Positions 38,824-47,488 of a stretch of 64,000 nt of DNA are shown here, one piece after another (position 1 is the stretch's first letter; the number at the start of each line of letters is the position of its first letter). Under the pieces are notes generated by a model. That model was not told the DNA's origin, did no database searches, and saw only the letters and a list, made by a program, of their open reading frames with translations. This DNA is from Nocardia mangyaensis (GTDB lineage: Bacteria; Actinomycetota; Actinomycetes; Mycobacteriales; Mycobacteriaceae): positions 4,402,001-4,466,000 of the forward strand of contig NZ_CP018082.1 of assembly GCF_001886715.1 (NCBI RefSeq), in the 5' to 3' direction. Made by a program: the position numbers and the translations under genes.

Positions 38824-39525
38824 TCAGTCGACCAGATGGATCGCCGGCCGGGTCTCGGTGATGACGTTGCTGGTCACGCCCGCCTTGGGCAGCGCCACGC
38901 CGATCAGGCAATCGCGGGTGACGAGCGCGGCGAGCTGATCTTCATCCCATCCGGCGGTTCCCTCCGGACGCACCGGCATCACCATGAAGCGATGCTTCTG
39001 GTTGGAGTCCTGCACCCGGATCGCCACCTCGTCGCTCAGATACAGACCGAACTCGGCAAGTACCTGGCGAGGCCAGCGCACCAGTCGCCGCCGATAGTTC
39101 GGCGTGCGGTACCACTCGGGCGAATTGCCCAGAATCGGACGCGGGTAGCACGAACACAAAGCGCAGACGATCACGTGATGCAGCGTCGGTGTGTCCTCGA
39201 GAATCTCGAACGCCGTGAAATCACTGGGTGTTCCGAAACCGGTGGGTTCGAGCCAATCCACGCCGACTTCCCTGCTCGCCGCCATCGGCTCGGTGAGTGC
39301 CAGCGCTTTGAAGTCGGGATCGAGCCATGCCCGGGCGACCAGGTGCGCGGCCGGGGTCGGCCCGATCTGCTCGGCGAATTCGGTGAAGCGGCGATGTTCC
39401 TCGGCGGTGAAAATGCCCTTTTCGATACACAGTTCGCGCAGCGCGATCTCCAGGACTTCGAAGTCTGTGACTTCGTCCACCATGGGCGCCACCGTGCGGT
39501 CGTGGTCGTGGTCGTGGTCGGACAT
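38824..39525 (-). CDS. Nitrile hydratase alpha/thiocyanate hydrolase gamma-like subunit
   Basis: A 233-aa catalytic subunit. The metal motif CALCSC is at 121-126, followed by YPRPILGNSPEWYR and the family C-terminal part (VTRDCLIGVALPKAG). Cys121, Cys124 and Cys126 with Ser125 normally bind low-spin Co(III) or Fe(III); two cysteines are usually oxidised. The residue after the first Cys is Thr in cobalt and Ser in iron enzymes, but Ala here. The N-terminus has a DHDHDHD run that may help load metal. Substrate (nitrile or thiocyanate) is not decided by sequence. Confidence 0.9.
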   Translation of the reverse strand: MSDHDHDHDRTVAPMVDEVTDFEVLEIALRELCIEKGIFTAEEHRRFTEFAEQIGPTPAAHLVARAWLDPDFKALALTEPMAASREVGVDWLEPTGFGTPSDFTAFEILEDTPTLHHVIVCALCSCYPRPILGNSPEWYRTPNYRRRLVRWPRQVLAEFGLYLSDEVAIRVQDSNQKHRFMVMPVRPEGTAGWDEDQLAALVTRDCLIGVALPKAGVTSNVITETRPAIHLVD

Positions 39526-39566
39526 GGAATCCCTTCCTCGCGCAATGCCGTTCGCCGACTGGTGGA

Positions 39567-40406
39567 CTATGCCGCGCGCTTCAGCCAGCGTTGCGGGAGT
39601 TCGGTCTGCAAGGTGTCTTTCGTGGCACCGGTGTAGCCGTCCCACAATTCGGCGAGGTCGAACCTGACGACGTAGAACCATTCGGGTTCGGCGTCGGGCC
39701 GATCCCAGGTCTCGTCCTCGGCGGCCGGACTTTCATAGGCGACCGACGCTATTTCTCCGGTCGCGCCACGAACGTATTCCGGAGTTCTCGTATACAGCAG
39801 TGCGGGCATATCGCGCACCGTCACCGCGTCGCCGACCCGGAAAGCGGGCTCTCCCGCCCGGCCGGCGAACACCTGCGGATCGCCCTTGCCGACAGCACGA
39901 AGGTGATGCTCGTTCCGCTCGACCTTCGCACCATCGCCTTCTCGCTTGGGCTGCGCCGCCAACGTCTTGCCGGCGAGCCCGCCGTCATACCGCGCCCGAA
40001 CCTCTTCCATCCGTTCGCTCAACTCCCCGAGCGCGATGTGATGCTTCTCGACGAGAACGCGCACAACGGCCAGCAGCCAGCGACCGTAATACGGCAAACC
40101 CAGGTAGATGGCGCGACCGACATCCACATTGCCCATCCGCCGCCGTTCCTCCGAGAGCCAGATCCCGCGCCAGGCGAGTACCTCACACGTCACATAGGTG
40201 TTGTGCTCCCACACCTCGTACTGTTTGTTCTCGAATTTCATCGCCGCGTCCGGCTCGCCGCCGACGTCGTGCACGGTCTTCAAATACGCTTTCAAGCGCT
40301 CGTGATCGAGGAGATCCGGGGTCGGCGCATCGGGAAGTTCTGGATAGGCGGAGTGGAGCCTGGCCACCAAATCCAGCTGAGCGGCCCGCTCCGCAGCGGT
40401 ACTCAT
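39567..40406 (-). CDS. Nitrile hydratase beta-like subunit
   Basis: A 279-aa protein. The helical N-terminal domain with GLPYYGRWLLAVVRVLVEKHHI lies near 105-130. The C-terminal SH3-like barrel is at about 185-279, with FRVGDAVTVRD and the conserved WFYVVRFDLAELWD. It forms the active-site cavity with the alpha-type chain. The ATG at 40406 follows AAGGGAG. It is the first gene of the three-gene unit, followed after 41 bp by the alpha chain. Confidence 0.88.
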   Translation of the reverse strand: MSTAAERAAQLDLVARLHSAYPELPDAPTPDLLDHERLKAYLKTVHDVGGEPDAAMKFENKQYEVWEHNTYVTCEVLAWRGIWLSEERRRMGNVDVGRAIYLGLPYYGRWLLAVVRVLVEKHHIALGELSERMEEVRARYDGGLAGKTLAAQPKREGDGAKVERNEHHLRAVGKGDPQVFAGRAGEPAFRVGDAVTVRDMPALLYTRTPEYVRGATGEIASVAYESPAAEDETWDRPDAEPEWFYVVRFDLAELWDGYTGATKDTLQTELPQRWLKRAA

Positions 40407-40820
40407 GAAGGCTCCCTTCACAGCGGCTTGGTCGAACTACTGGGCAGCGCACCTCACAAGGTCGAATGTATGCCTCATCGTCGCTGATGGGTAGCGGTCT
40501 CCGGAACTTTCCGGCTACTGAACGGCCCCTAGCGGGAATCACAGTCGAGGCGGGGCGCCACGAGCGGCGCCTGCACAGTCCATCAGGCCCGGATTTCAGA
40601 ACCACCGATGACACGTTTTTGCACAAAACATGCAGGCCAGCGCCAAAATGGCACTGACCTGCACTGTGTAATCACGGCAACCTTTCACACCGTGCCAGCC
40701 GGAAAGCGGTCGGCAGCGAATCCCTTCGGTTCGATCCTGCTCTCGTGGTACAAGGCGTTCAACCGCACCTTCTCGATGTCGTCCATCGAGAAAAGCTATA
40801 GGGGGACCCGGACACGAAAA
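40407..40820. other. Long leader/promoter region of the nitrile hydratase-like operon
   Basis: About 414 bp without a credible gene. Two inverted repeats stand out: a 14-bp near-palindrome CCGGAA-N2-TTCCGG at 40501-40514, and a long hairpin at 40631-40663 (14-bp arms with two wobbles, 5-nt loop). The second has a GTTTTG run just beyond it on the minus strand. The region may hold an operator and an attenuator or a small transcript. I see no recognisable cobalamin-riboswitch core. Confidence 0.45.
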
Positions 40821-40849
40821 TACCTGTCACGGTGTGACCGTGACAGGTA
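40821..40849 (-). terminator. Intrinsic terminator of the proteasome beta gene
   Basis: Perfect 12-bp arms, 40821-40832 and 40838-40849, surround a 5-nt loop. On the minus strand a TATTTTC run follows at once. It lies 24 bp beyond the stop codon of the proteasome beta gene and should stop transcription before the nitrile hydratase-like operon. Confidence 0.85.
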
Positions 40850-40872
40850 TCGTCCGATGATCGAAAATCAGT

Positions 40873-41697
40873 TCACGAGCGTTCCACCGTGCGGTCGCGC
40901 AACAACTCGCGGGTGATCTCGACGAAACGTCCCTCCGGGACATCTCGAGCTCCCTTGGAGTCGACGATCACCGCGGTCGGATAGATACCCCGCGCCACAT
41001 CCGGGCCACCCGTGGCTGTGTCGTCCTCGGCGGCGTCGAACAGCGACTCGACGGCAATCCGCAACGCGCGATCCTCGTCGATACCCCGCGCATAGGTCTT
41101 CTTCAACGAAGACTTCGCGAACAACGAACCCGAGCCGACCGCGGCATAACCGAACCGCTCCTCACTGCGACCACCCACGACATCGTAGGAAACAATCCGG
41201 CCCGCGCTGCTCGGATCGGCGGCTTCCACGTCATAGCCGACCAGCAGTGGAACCACCGTCATATCCTGCAGTGCAGCCGGAAGGTTGTCTCGCACCATCT
41301 TCGACAGCTTGTTGGCCTTGCCATCGAAGGTGAGCGATACGCTCTCGATCTTCTCGTAGTGCTCGAGTTCGACCGCGAACAACCGAATCATCTCCACAGC
41401 TGTGGCCACCGTGCCCGCGAAACCCGCTGCCGAGTACGCATCGGTGATGTACACCTTCTGCATGTCGCGGCTCGCGAGCAGATTCCCCATCGTGCCCCGC
41501 CTGTCACCGGCCAACAACACACCACCGTCGTAGCTCACCGCGACAATCGTGGTCCCGTGCACGGTCGCATCCTCCCCGATGCCCGCCTTCCCCACACCGC
41601 CGCGCTCGAAACTGGCCCACGGCAGTAACTCCGGCGAATTCGCACGCAGGTAGTCGGAGAAGGAGGACGTCTCGTATCCCCACTCGAACCCCGCCAT
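40873..41697 (-). CDS. prcB: 20S proteasome beta subunit, orphan copy
   Basis: A 274-aa protein that clearly matches actinobacterial PrcB. A propeptide of 48 residues ends in VHG, and the nucleophile is Thr49. The catalytic Asp and Lys lie 16 and 32 residues later ([15 protein letters not shown]). [15 protein letters not shown] and [11 protein letters not shown] match the mycobacterial protein. Normally prcB overlaps prcA and follows pup. Here no prcA, pup, dop or pafA adjoins it, and a strong terminator follows. The ATG at 41697 follows GAAGGGG. It may be a second beta chain for a mixed core, or a relocated gene. Confidence 0.92.
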   Translation of the reverse strand: MAGFEWGYETSSFSDYLRANSPELLPWASFERGGVGKAGIGEDATVHGTTIVAVSYDGGVLLAGDRRGTMGNLLASRDMQKVYITDAYSAAGFAGTVATAVEMIRLFAVELEHYEKIESVSLTFDGKANKLSKMVRDNLPAALQDMTVVPLLVGYDVEAADPSSAGRIVSYDVVGGRSEERFGYAAVGSGSLFAKSSLKKTYARGIDEDRALRIAVESLFDAAEDDTATGGPDVARGIYPTAVIVDSKGARDVPEGRFVEITRELLRDRTVERS

Positions 41698-41929
41698 CGC
41701 AACCCCTTCCGTATACCAACCGCGATCCACACCCGGCCACCGACACTACCTGCTCGAACACGGAAGCCTCCCGCGAATACAGCTGTCATACACAGTTTCC
41801 CGGACCGCCGCGCCAGCCACGGCAACGACCTGCGGGCGGGTGCGGGCACGTTCGGTGGCGTCGGGTCCGCCAGGTGGGCCGATGACCGGGCGGGTGGAGA
41901 AGGTCGATCGCGGCGTGGCCGCCGGGCTA

Positions 41930-42488
41930 GGCGGGTAGCTGCGCCGGTGAACGCGAACAGGACCGTCGCCGGGCGGCTCGAGCTGGGAAACCACCCGTTG
42001 TAGACCGTGACCGCGTCCAGGCCCGGGAAGGCGGCGGGCAGGTCCAGGACTTCGGCACCGGAGACCAGGAAGGCGTTTTCGGTTCGTCCACGAGCTGCCC
42101 GCCGCGCCTGGGTCCATCCCCCGCTCGTGCGGGGCCGACGTCGAGAAGGTCACCCTCGCCGACCTTGACCAGGAGCCATCCCCGCGGCCATGACACCGTC
42201 GATCGCGCCGTCCAGCCGTAAGACCGGGGGCGAGCTTCCGTTGAGCAGAGTCGGATCGATGATGATCGTGGCACCGGTCCCGCTGATTCCGGCGAGAATG
42301 TAGCGGACCACCGCACGGCAAGCGGCGCCAACGAGCCCCGTGTAGAGGTCCCCACTTGCCGAAAAGCAATTGGTAGCACTGATGGATAAGTCCCCCACGA
42401 GCCCTCTTTCGGCTCGCGGCATGGGAGCAAACGTGGGGGCGCCCGGGCCCCCGGTCGCGCTGCGGGCACCGCTGCTGCTGCCACACAC
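41930..42488 (-). pseudogene. Decayed unidentified gene with at least two frameshifts
   Basis: On the minus strand a coding-like frame (42488-42150) encodes YILAGISGTGATIIIDPTLL and a piece ending LDGAIDGVMAAGMA. It then jumps to another frame (WLLVKVGEGDLLDVGPA, about 42190-42110) and back to the first (ENAFLVSGAEVLDLPAAFP then VTVYNGWFPSSSRPAT, about 42080-41940). Each piece reads like real protein, but none continues. I cannot name the family. There is no clear start. The remaining sequence between prcB and acetoacetyl-CoA ligase carries nothing else. Confidence 0.5.
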
Positions 42489-42577
42489 CGCCCGCCTTCT
42501 CCGTAATCCGCTCGCCTACATCGGCGTCTCGCAGCGGCGCCAGCGCCTCGGTGGCGCCCTACTGATTTGTCTCGAGG

Positions 42578-44536
42578 TCAATTTCGTGGGCGGCGCACTG
42601 TAGCGAACCAGTCGATCAATCCAGGGTCGTCGACTGCCGACGGTGTGACGACCCTGCTGGGACTGCCGCCCTGCAGGACCTTCTTCAGCGGGACTTCGAG
42701 CTTCTTGCCGGTCTTGGTGTGCGGGATCCCCGGCGCGACGATGATGTCGTCCGGAACATGGCGAGGTGAGACGGTGTTACGGATGATCTGGTTGATTCGT
42801 CGGCGCAGGGGCTCGGTGAGTTCGGTGCCTTCGGTGAGGACAACGAACATCGGCATCCAGTACCCGCCGTCGGGTTGCTCGATGCCCAGCACCAGAGTGT
42901 CCTCGATTTCCGGCAGGGAGTCGACCACATGATAGATGTCGGCACTGCCCATCCGGACGCCGTTGCGGTTGAGGGTGGAGTCGGATCGGCCGTGCACGAT
43001 GACGCTGCCGCGGCTGGTGAGTGTGATCCAGTCGCCGTGTCGCCAAGTACCGGGGTAAGTGTCGAAATAGGCTTCGCGGTAGCGCTCCTCACCGGGATCG
43101 TTCCAGAACATCACCGGCATGGACGGCATCGGTCGGGTGACAACCAGTTCGCCGACCCCGCCGCGCACCGGGTGCCCTCGTTCGTCCCACGAGTCCAGTG
43201 CGACACCCAGATACGGTGCCGACAGCTCACCCGGCCACACCGGCACGGTGCGCACGCCCCCGGCGAAGGCCGTGACCACATCGGTGCCGCCGCTGATCGA
43301 GGACACGGCGACCTGCCGACCGACTCGGTCGCGAACCCACAGTGACGTCGATGCCGGTAGTGCTGCGCCGGTGACGCCGACTGTGCGCAGCGCCGTGAGG
43401 TCGTGTTCGCGGCGCGGTTCGATTCCGGCCTTCGCGCATGCCAGCAGATAGGCAGGGCTGGTACCCAACACGGTCGCTCTGGTCCGGGCGGCCAAGTCCC
43501 ACAACATGTCTGGAGCTGGATAGGAAGGGCTGCCGTCGTAGCAGACGATGGTCGCACCGACGAGCAGACCGGCTACCTGGTAGTTCCACATCATCCACGA
43601 GGGGCTGGTGAACCAGAAGAAGGTGTCGTCGGCGCCGATATCGGATTGCAGGCCAAGCGCTTTGAGATGTTCGAGCAGGACGCCGCCGTGGCCGTGCACG
43701 ATTCCCTTCGGGGTGCCGGTCGTGCCCGAGGAGTAGAGCACCCACAGCGGATGATCGAAAGGAACTGCGACAGTGTCGATCCCGGGGGTGCCTGCCTCGT
43801 AGTTCGCGACGTCGTCCCAGCTCAGCGACTCGAATACGGTGAGCCCGACGTGTGGCACGGCGATCGTCGCGCGCAAACTGGGGATTCGGTCGCGCAGCGT
43901 GGTGATGGCGTCGCGTTTGTCGTGGATCTTGCCGCCGTAGCGGTATCCGTCGCAGGTGATCAGCACCAGCGGCTCCAGTTGACCGAGTCGATCGAGCGCC
44001 GCGTGGGCCGAGTAGTCCTGTCCGCACGCGCTCCAGATCGCGCCGAGACTGGCGGTGGCCAGAAACGCGATCACCGCCTCGGGGATGTTCGGCAGGTACC
44101 CGACCACTCGATCGCCTGACCCGACACCCATCGAGCGTAGTGATCGAGCCAGTGTGGCGGTGCGGGTGAGCAATTCGTCCCAGCTGATCTCGCGGAGGGC
44201 GCCGTCTTCAGTGGGTACGAGGATGGCGGCTTGATCCGTGCGGGCGTTGCGCACCACGTGGTCGACATAGTTGAGCCGGGTTCCGGGGAACCAGCGTGCG
44301 TCGGGCATAGGTTGCTCGGTGAGCACTGCTCCTCGCTCTTTGCCGAGGTCGAACCAGTCCCACACGGTGCGCCAGAAGCCGGGCACGTCGCTGATCGACC
44401 AGCGCCACAACGCCGCATAGTCGGGGAAGGCGATCCCGGTCCGGGTTGTGACGAAGTCGGTGAACGCGGTGAGCTGGGCCTGGGCGATGTCATCCGGAGT
44501 GGGCGACCACTGTGGCACTGGCTGGTCGTCGCTCAT
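42578..44536 (-). CDS. Acetoacetyl-CoA synthetase
   Basis: A 652-aa ANL-family ligase that activates acetoacetate with ATP and CoA. The ATP-binding motif YSSGTTGTPKGIVHGHGG is near 270. The N-terminal segment typical of acetoacetate-CoA ligases is present (LWRWSISDVPGFWRTVWDWF, ARWFPGTRLNYVDH). The C-terminal lysine region reads TKTGKKLEVPLKKVLQG. It overlaps the class II aldolase stop by 4 nt. Together they could process a C4 keto acid product, possibly from a catabolic pathway. Confidence 0.9.
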   Translation of the reverse strand: MSDDQPVPQWSPTPDDIAQAQLTAFTDFVTTRTGIAFPDYAALWRWSISDVPGFWRTVWDWFDLGKERGAVLTEQPMPDARWFPGTRLNYVDHVVRNARTDQAAILVPTEDGALREISWDELLTRTATLARSLRSMGVGSGDRVVGYLPNIPEAVIAFLATASLGAIWSACGQDYSAHAALDRLGQLEPLVLITCDGYRYGGKIHDKRDAITTLRDRIPSLRATIAVPHVGLTVFESLSWDDVANYEAGTPGIDTVAVPFDHPLWVLYSSGTTGTPKGIVHGHGGVLLEHLKALGLQSDIGADDTFFWFTSPSWMMWNYQVAGLLVGATIVCYDGSPSYPAPDMLWDLAARTRATVLGTSPAYLLACAKAGIEPRREHDLTALRTVGVTGAALPASTSLWVRDRVGRQVAVSSISGGTDVVTAFAGGVRTVPVWPGELSAPYLGVALDSWDERGHPVRGGVGELVVTRPMPSMPVMFWNDPGEERYREAYFDTYPGTWRHGDWITLTSRGSVIVHGRSDSTLNRNGVRMGSADIYHVVDSLPEIEDTLVLGIEQPDGGYWMPMFVVLTEGTELTEPLRRRINQIIRNTVSPRHVPDDIIVAPGIPHTKTGKKLEVPLKKVLQGGSPSRVVTPSAVDDPGLIDWFATVRRPRN

Positions 44537-45264
44537 CGTGGGCCCGCACCGGTCTCACCCGGGCACGGAACATCGGATCCACGTTCGGCGCTGCGGAGCA
44601 GGTAGTCGAAGCCGGCCTGGATTTGCGTCGGGTTCCAGACCTGGCTGCGCTTGTATTCGGTCTCGGACTCACTCGACCAGGTCTTCGGACCACCCGCCGA
44701 CAGGGACATGAGCTGGGTGCGGCACGCCCGCTCGAGCAGTACGGAATACATGACGGCAGTCGCCACGTCGGGGCCGACAGTGACCGCGCCGTGATTCGGG
44801 ATGAGGACCGCGGCAGCGTCGCCGAGTGTGGTTGCCAACGCGTCGCCCAGGTCGTGGGTGTCGATCAGGGCACCGGTTTCGGTGAAACGTGGCAGCCGCG
44901 AGTACGCGAACATCACCCCGTCGTGGGAGATCGGGCGGATGTCGCAGTTCAGTGACGCGAACGCCGACAGTGCTGGTGCGTGGGTGTGTACGACGCTGCC
45001 GACGTCGGGTCGCTCTGCCATGATGGCGGTGTGTATGGGGTATTCGAGGTGGCGTCGACCTGTTCCGTCGAGAACGACGCCTGCGGGTGAAACGAGGACG
45101 ACCTTGTCGTCGTCGATTTCCTCGAATCCCCACCCGGATGCCTTCATCCAGACACCACGGCCCTCGGGGTCGCGGACCGAGGCGTGTCCCCACACCATGT
45201 CGCCCAAACCTGCGACGGCGAGAGCTCGGCTCGCCTGCACAACGTGAGTTCGTGGGTCGGTCAC
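44533..45264 (-). CDS. Class II aldolase/adducin-family protein
   Basis: A 243-aa zinc-dependent aldolase-fold protein. Metal-ligand histidines lie in VVHTHAPALSAF near residue 92, with a further His in IPNHGAVTVG. Family members cleave or decarboxylate sugar phosphates and aromatic or keto acids; the substrate is not predictable. It is co-translated with the acetoacetyl-CoA ligase. The IS110 element sits just upstream and may have displaced its original promoter. Confidence 0.85.
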   Translation of the reverse strand: MTDPRTHVVQASRALAVAGLGDMVWGHASVRDPEGRGVWMKASGWGFEEIDDDKVVLVSPAGVVLDGTGRRHLEYPIHTAIMAERPDVGSVVHTHAPALSAFASLNCDIRPISHDGVMFAYSRLPRFTETGALIDTHDLGDALATTLGDAAAVLIPNHGAVTVGPDVATAVMYSVLLERACRTQLMSLSAGGPKTWSSESETEYKRSQVWNPTQIQAGFDYLLRSAERGSDVPCPGETGAGPR

Positions 45265-45328
45265 GGTGTCCTTACCTTTCTTGGTGGGTGGTAGAGCCCG
45301 CAGCCATCGGGTTCCGAATCACCTGGGA

Positions 45329-45505
45329 GTGGCGGGTATGGCTGTCATGGTGTTGCCGAGGTTGATGGCCGCAGGAGAATGGCCGCCCGCTGCTCCCCGA
45401 CGACTCGACCGCTGATTGAGAGACGCGATTCGATCGCTGTGTAAGGACACGACGGCGTGGTCGTCGACCGAACCGCAGGAACGGCAACGGCTGGTGGAGG
45501 TGGTT
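45329..45505 (+). ncRNA. Candidate bridge RNA region of the IS110 element
   Basis: About 177 bp of non-coding sequence lies between the proposed left end and the transposase start. In the IS110 group, the left non-coding end encodes a structured bridge RNA that pairs with target and donor DNA. I did not resolve its loops by eye, so this is a positional call only. Confidence 0.3.
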
Positions 45506-46708
45506 GTGTCTCAACAACTTTGGTCGGGAATCGATGGCGGTAAGTCCGCCCACCACTGCGTGGTGATCGACAGTGACGGTCGGCGTCGCCTGTCCCGAAA
45601 AGTCGACAACGACGAGACCGCGCTGCGTGGTCTGATCGAGGACGTGGTGGCCCTGGCCGACGGCGGGCAGCTGGTCTGGGCCATCGATTTGAACCATGGT
45701 GGCGCGGCCTTGCTGATCACGCTGCTCGCCGAGCACGACCAGACATTGCTCTATATCCCTGGCCGCACCGTCTATCACGCATCGGCCAGCTACCGCGGTG
45801 ACGGCAAGTCCGATGCCAAGGACGCGGCCATCATCGCCGATCAGGCGCGCATGCGCCGCGATCTGCAACCACTGCGCGCCGGTGACGAGATCGCCACCGA
45901 TCTGCATATCCTCACCGCACGGCGCACCGACCTGACCTGCGATCGAACCCGGGCGTTCAACCGGCTGCGCGCCCAGCTGCTGGAGTACTTCCCGGCGCTC
46001 GAGCGGGCATTCGACTACAGCAAATGCCGGGCGGCGGTGCTGTTGCTGACCAACCACAACACTCCAGACGGACTGCGCGGCCTCGGAATCGAGGCGTTGA
46101 CCGCCTGGCTGCGAGAACGCAAGGCACGCAACGCCGCCAAGGTCGCCGCCACCGCCATCGCGGCAGCGAAAGCCCAGCATTGCGTGGTGATCGGTCAACA
46201 CATCGCCGCACAGATGGTCACTCGACTGGCCGAAGAGGTGATACGACTCGACGAAGAGATCACCGACACCGATGCGATGATCGAGCAACGATTTCGCCGC
46301 CATCACCACGCCCCGATCCTGCTGAGCATGCCCGGATTCGGTGTTCTGCTCAGCGCTGAGTTCCTCGCCGCCACAGGCGGCGACATGAACGTGTTCACCG
46401 GGCCCGACCGCCTCGCCGGCGTCGCCGGCCTGGCCCCGGTCCCTCGCGATTCCGGGCGCATCCGTGGCAATCTCAAACGGCCACGACGCTACGACCGTCG
46501 CCTGCTGCGCGCCTGCTACATGTCGGCACTGGTCGCAACCCGCCACGACCCCGCTTCCCGCGCCTACTACCAGCGCAAGAGAGCTGAAGGCAAAAGACAT
46601 ATCCAGGCCGTCATCGCGCTGGCGCGACGCCGCCTCAACGTCTTGTGGGCCATGCTCAACAACCACACGCCTTACCGAACGCCCAGCGCGGCAACGACAC
46701 CCGCCTGA
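45506..46708 (+). CDS. IS110-family transposase
   Basis: A 400-aa DEDD recombinase. The RuvC-like part holds Asp10 in SGIDGGK, an Asp in WAIDLNHGG where many relatives have Glu, and the pair in GKSDAKDAAIIADQAR. The C-terminal Tnp_20 part contains SMPGFGVLLSAEFLAATGG and carries the conserved Ser. The GTG at 45506 is chosen because GGAGGTGG lies directly upstream. The frame is complete, so the element may be active. Confidence 0.92.
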   Translation: MSQQLWSGIDGGKSAHHCVVIDSDGRRRLSRKVDNDETALRGLIEDVVALADGGQLVWAIDLNHGGAALLITLLAEHDQTLLYIPGRTVYHASASYRGDGKSDAKDAAIIADQARMRRDLQPLRAGDEIATDLHILTARRTDLTCDRTRAFNRLRAQLLEYFPALERAFDYSKCRAAVLLLTNHNTPDGLRGLGIEALTAWLRERKARNAAKVAATAIAAAKAQHCVVIGQHIAAQMVTRLAEEVIRLDEEITDTDAMIEQRFRRHHHAPILLSMPGFGVLLSAEFLAATGGDMNVFTGPDRLAGVAGLAPVPRDSGRIRGNLKRPRRYDRRLLRACYMSALVATRHDPASRAYYQRKRAEGKRHIQAVIALARRRLNVLWAMLNNHTPYRTPSAATTPA

Positions 46709-46770
46709 CATGGTCATGCCTTATCGGGACTTCGAGCGCTTGACAACGTCATTGAGGTTCTCCTGGGATT

Positions 46771-47232
46771 TCAGAGGGATCGGGCGGCAGCAGGATCGAG
46801 GACAACGCGGTCGGTGCCGGGGAGTACGGCGTCCTCAGCGCGTGATGGTGCATCGTCTGCGTAGCCGAGGGTGACGAGGACCAAGGTCACCAGGCGCGAA
46901 GCCAGCCGCTTGGCGGCGTCGGCATCGTAGCCCCAGCACAGGGCAATCGTGGCCACCTCGTCGTGGATGCGTTGGTGACCATGGGCTACCAGTCGCGCGA
47001 CATCACTTTCGTCGATCGCTCGGCCGACTGCCTGCGTCAGTGTTCGTACAGCGGCGTCGAGATCGGTGCGGCGCTGGTCGGAGCCCATCATCGTCCACAG
47101 TCGGTTGCTGATCTGTTGCGGGCTGAGATCGGGGGCATCACCCGCAAGGGCAGCCCGCACGGCCGCGCTCACTTCGGCCTGGGCGGTCTCGATCGTGCAC
47201 ACACGACTTCCACGGGTTCGGGGCGCCATCAT
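46771..47232 (-). CDS. Unknown helical protein, 153 aa
   Basis: A soluble Ala- and Asp-rich protein that reads as mostly helix (EVSAAVRAALAGDAPDLSP, then RLASRLVTLVLVTLGY). No family recognised. Its ATG overlaps the stop of the small gene upstream by 4 nt, so the two are translated together. The IS110 right end abuts its stop codon without breaking it. Confidence 0.6.
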   Translation of the reverse strand: MMAPRTRGSRVCTIETAQAEVSAAVRAALAGDAPDLSPQQISNRLWTMMGSDQRRTDLDAAVRTLTQAVGRAIDESDVARLVAHGHQRIHDEVATIALCWGYDADAAKRLASRLVTLVLVTLGYADDAPSRAEDAVLPGTDRVVLDPAAARSL

Positions 47233-47423
47233 GAGTTCGCCTGCCCGTACCAGTCGTCGGGTACGGTCCAGTCCCAGTGCACATGGTCGATCGCGTAGTG
47301 CCGATGCTGGTGGTCGATGTAGGCGCGACAGGCGTCGACGGATCCGGCGGCGGAAGTGCCGCGCAAGATCAATCCTGCCGAAAGTCGATGCCAGACAATC
47401 GTTGCCGAGAGAAATCGACACAC
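47229..47423 (-). CDS. Small unknown protein, 64 aa
   Basis: A short protein that ends in an aromatic and His-rich segment (AYIDHQHRHYAIDHVHWDW, then VPDDWYG). The GTG at 47423 follows ACAGGAG at good spacing. An in-frame ATG at 47480 would give 83 aa but lies inside the long palindrome, which makes it a poor start. Function unknown. It is coupled to the 153-aa gene. Confidence 0.55.
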   Translation of the reverse strand: MCRFLSATIVWHRLSAGLILRGTSAAGSVDACRAYIDHQHRHYAIDHVHWDWTVPDDWYGQANS

Positions 47424-47455
47424 GGGCAGCTCCTGTGGAGAAGGTGTAGCCGGAT

Positions 47456-47488
47456 GACCTTCCATGACCGGACCGGTCATGGAAGGTC
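47456..47488. promoter_or_regulatory. Perfect 33-nt palindrome upstream of the small gene pair
   Basis: Arms 47456-47471 and 47473-47488 are exact 16-bp reverse complements around a single A at 47472. It ends 33 bp upstream of the preferred GTG start. It could be an operator for a dimeric regulator or form a cruciform or RNA hairpin. It is the longest perfect near-continuous palindrome noticed in the window, and no nearby gene encodes an obvious DNA-binding protein. Confidence 0.7.

Larger units (their letters stand above)
45319..46768 (+). mobile_element. IS110-family insertion sequence (IS117-like), about 1.45 kb
   Basis: One DEDD transposase gene is flanked by short matching sequences: TC-N-CCTGGGA occurs at 45319-45328 and again at 46759-46768, 9 of 10 bases identical. 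The distance fits the usual size of IS110 elements, which have no terminal inverted repeats and insert at a short core sequence. The transposase resembles that of IS117 from Streptomyces. The right copy lies two bases before the stop codon of the gene at 46771. Boundaries are a proposal. Confidence 0.6.

Noticed and set aside
40631..40663. Hairpin considered as a cobalamin riboswitch element
   Set aside because: No B12-box-like sequence or multi-stem arrangement could be recognised nearby; kept only as an unexplained hairpin.
47229..47480. ATG at 47480 as start of the small gene, giving 83 aa
   Set aside because: The start would lie inside the perfect palindrome without a ribosome site; the GTG at 47423 has ACAGGAG upstream.
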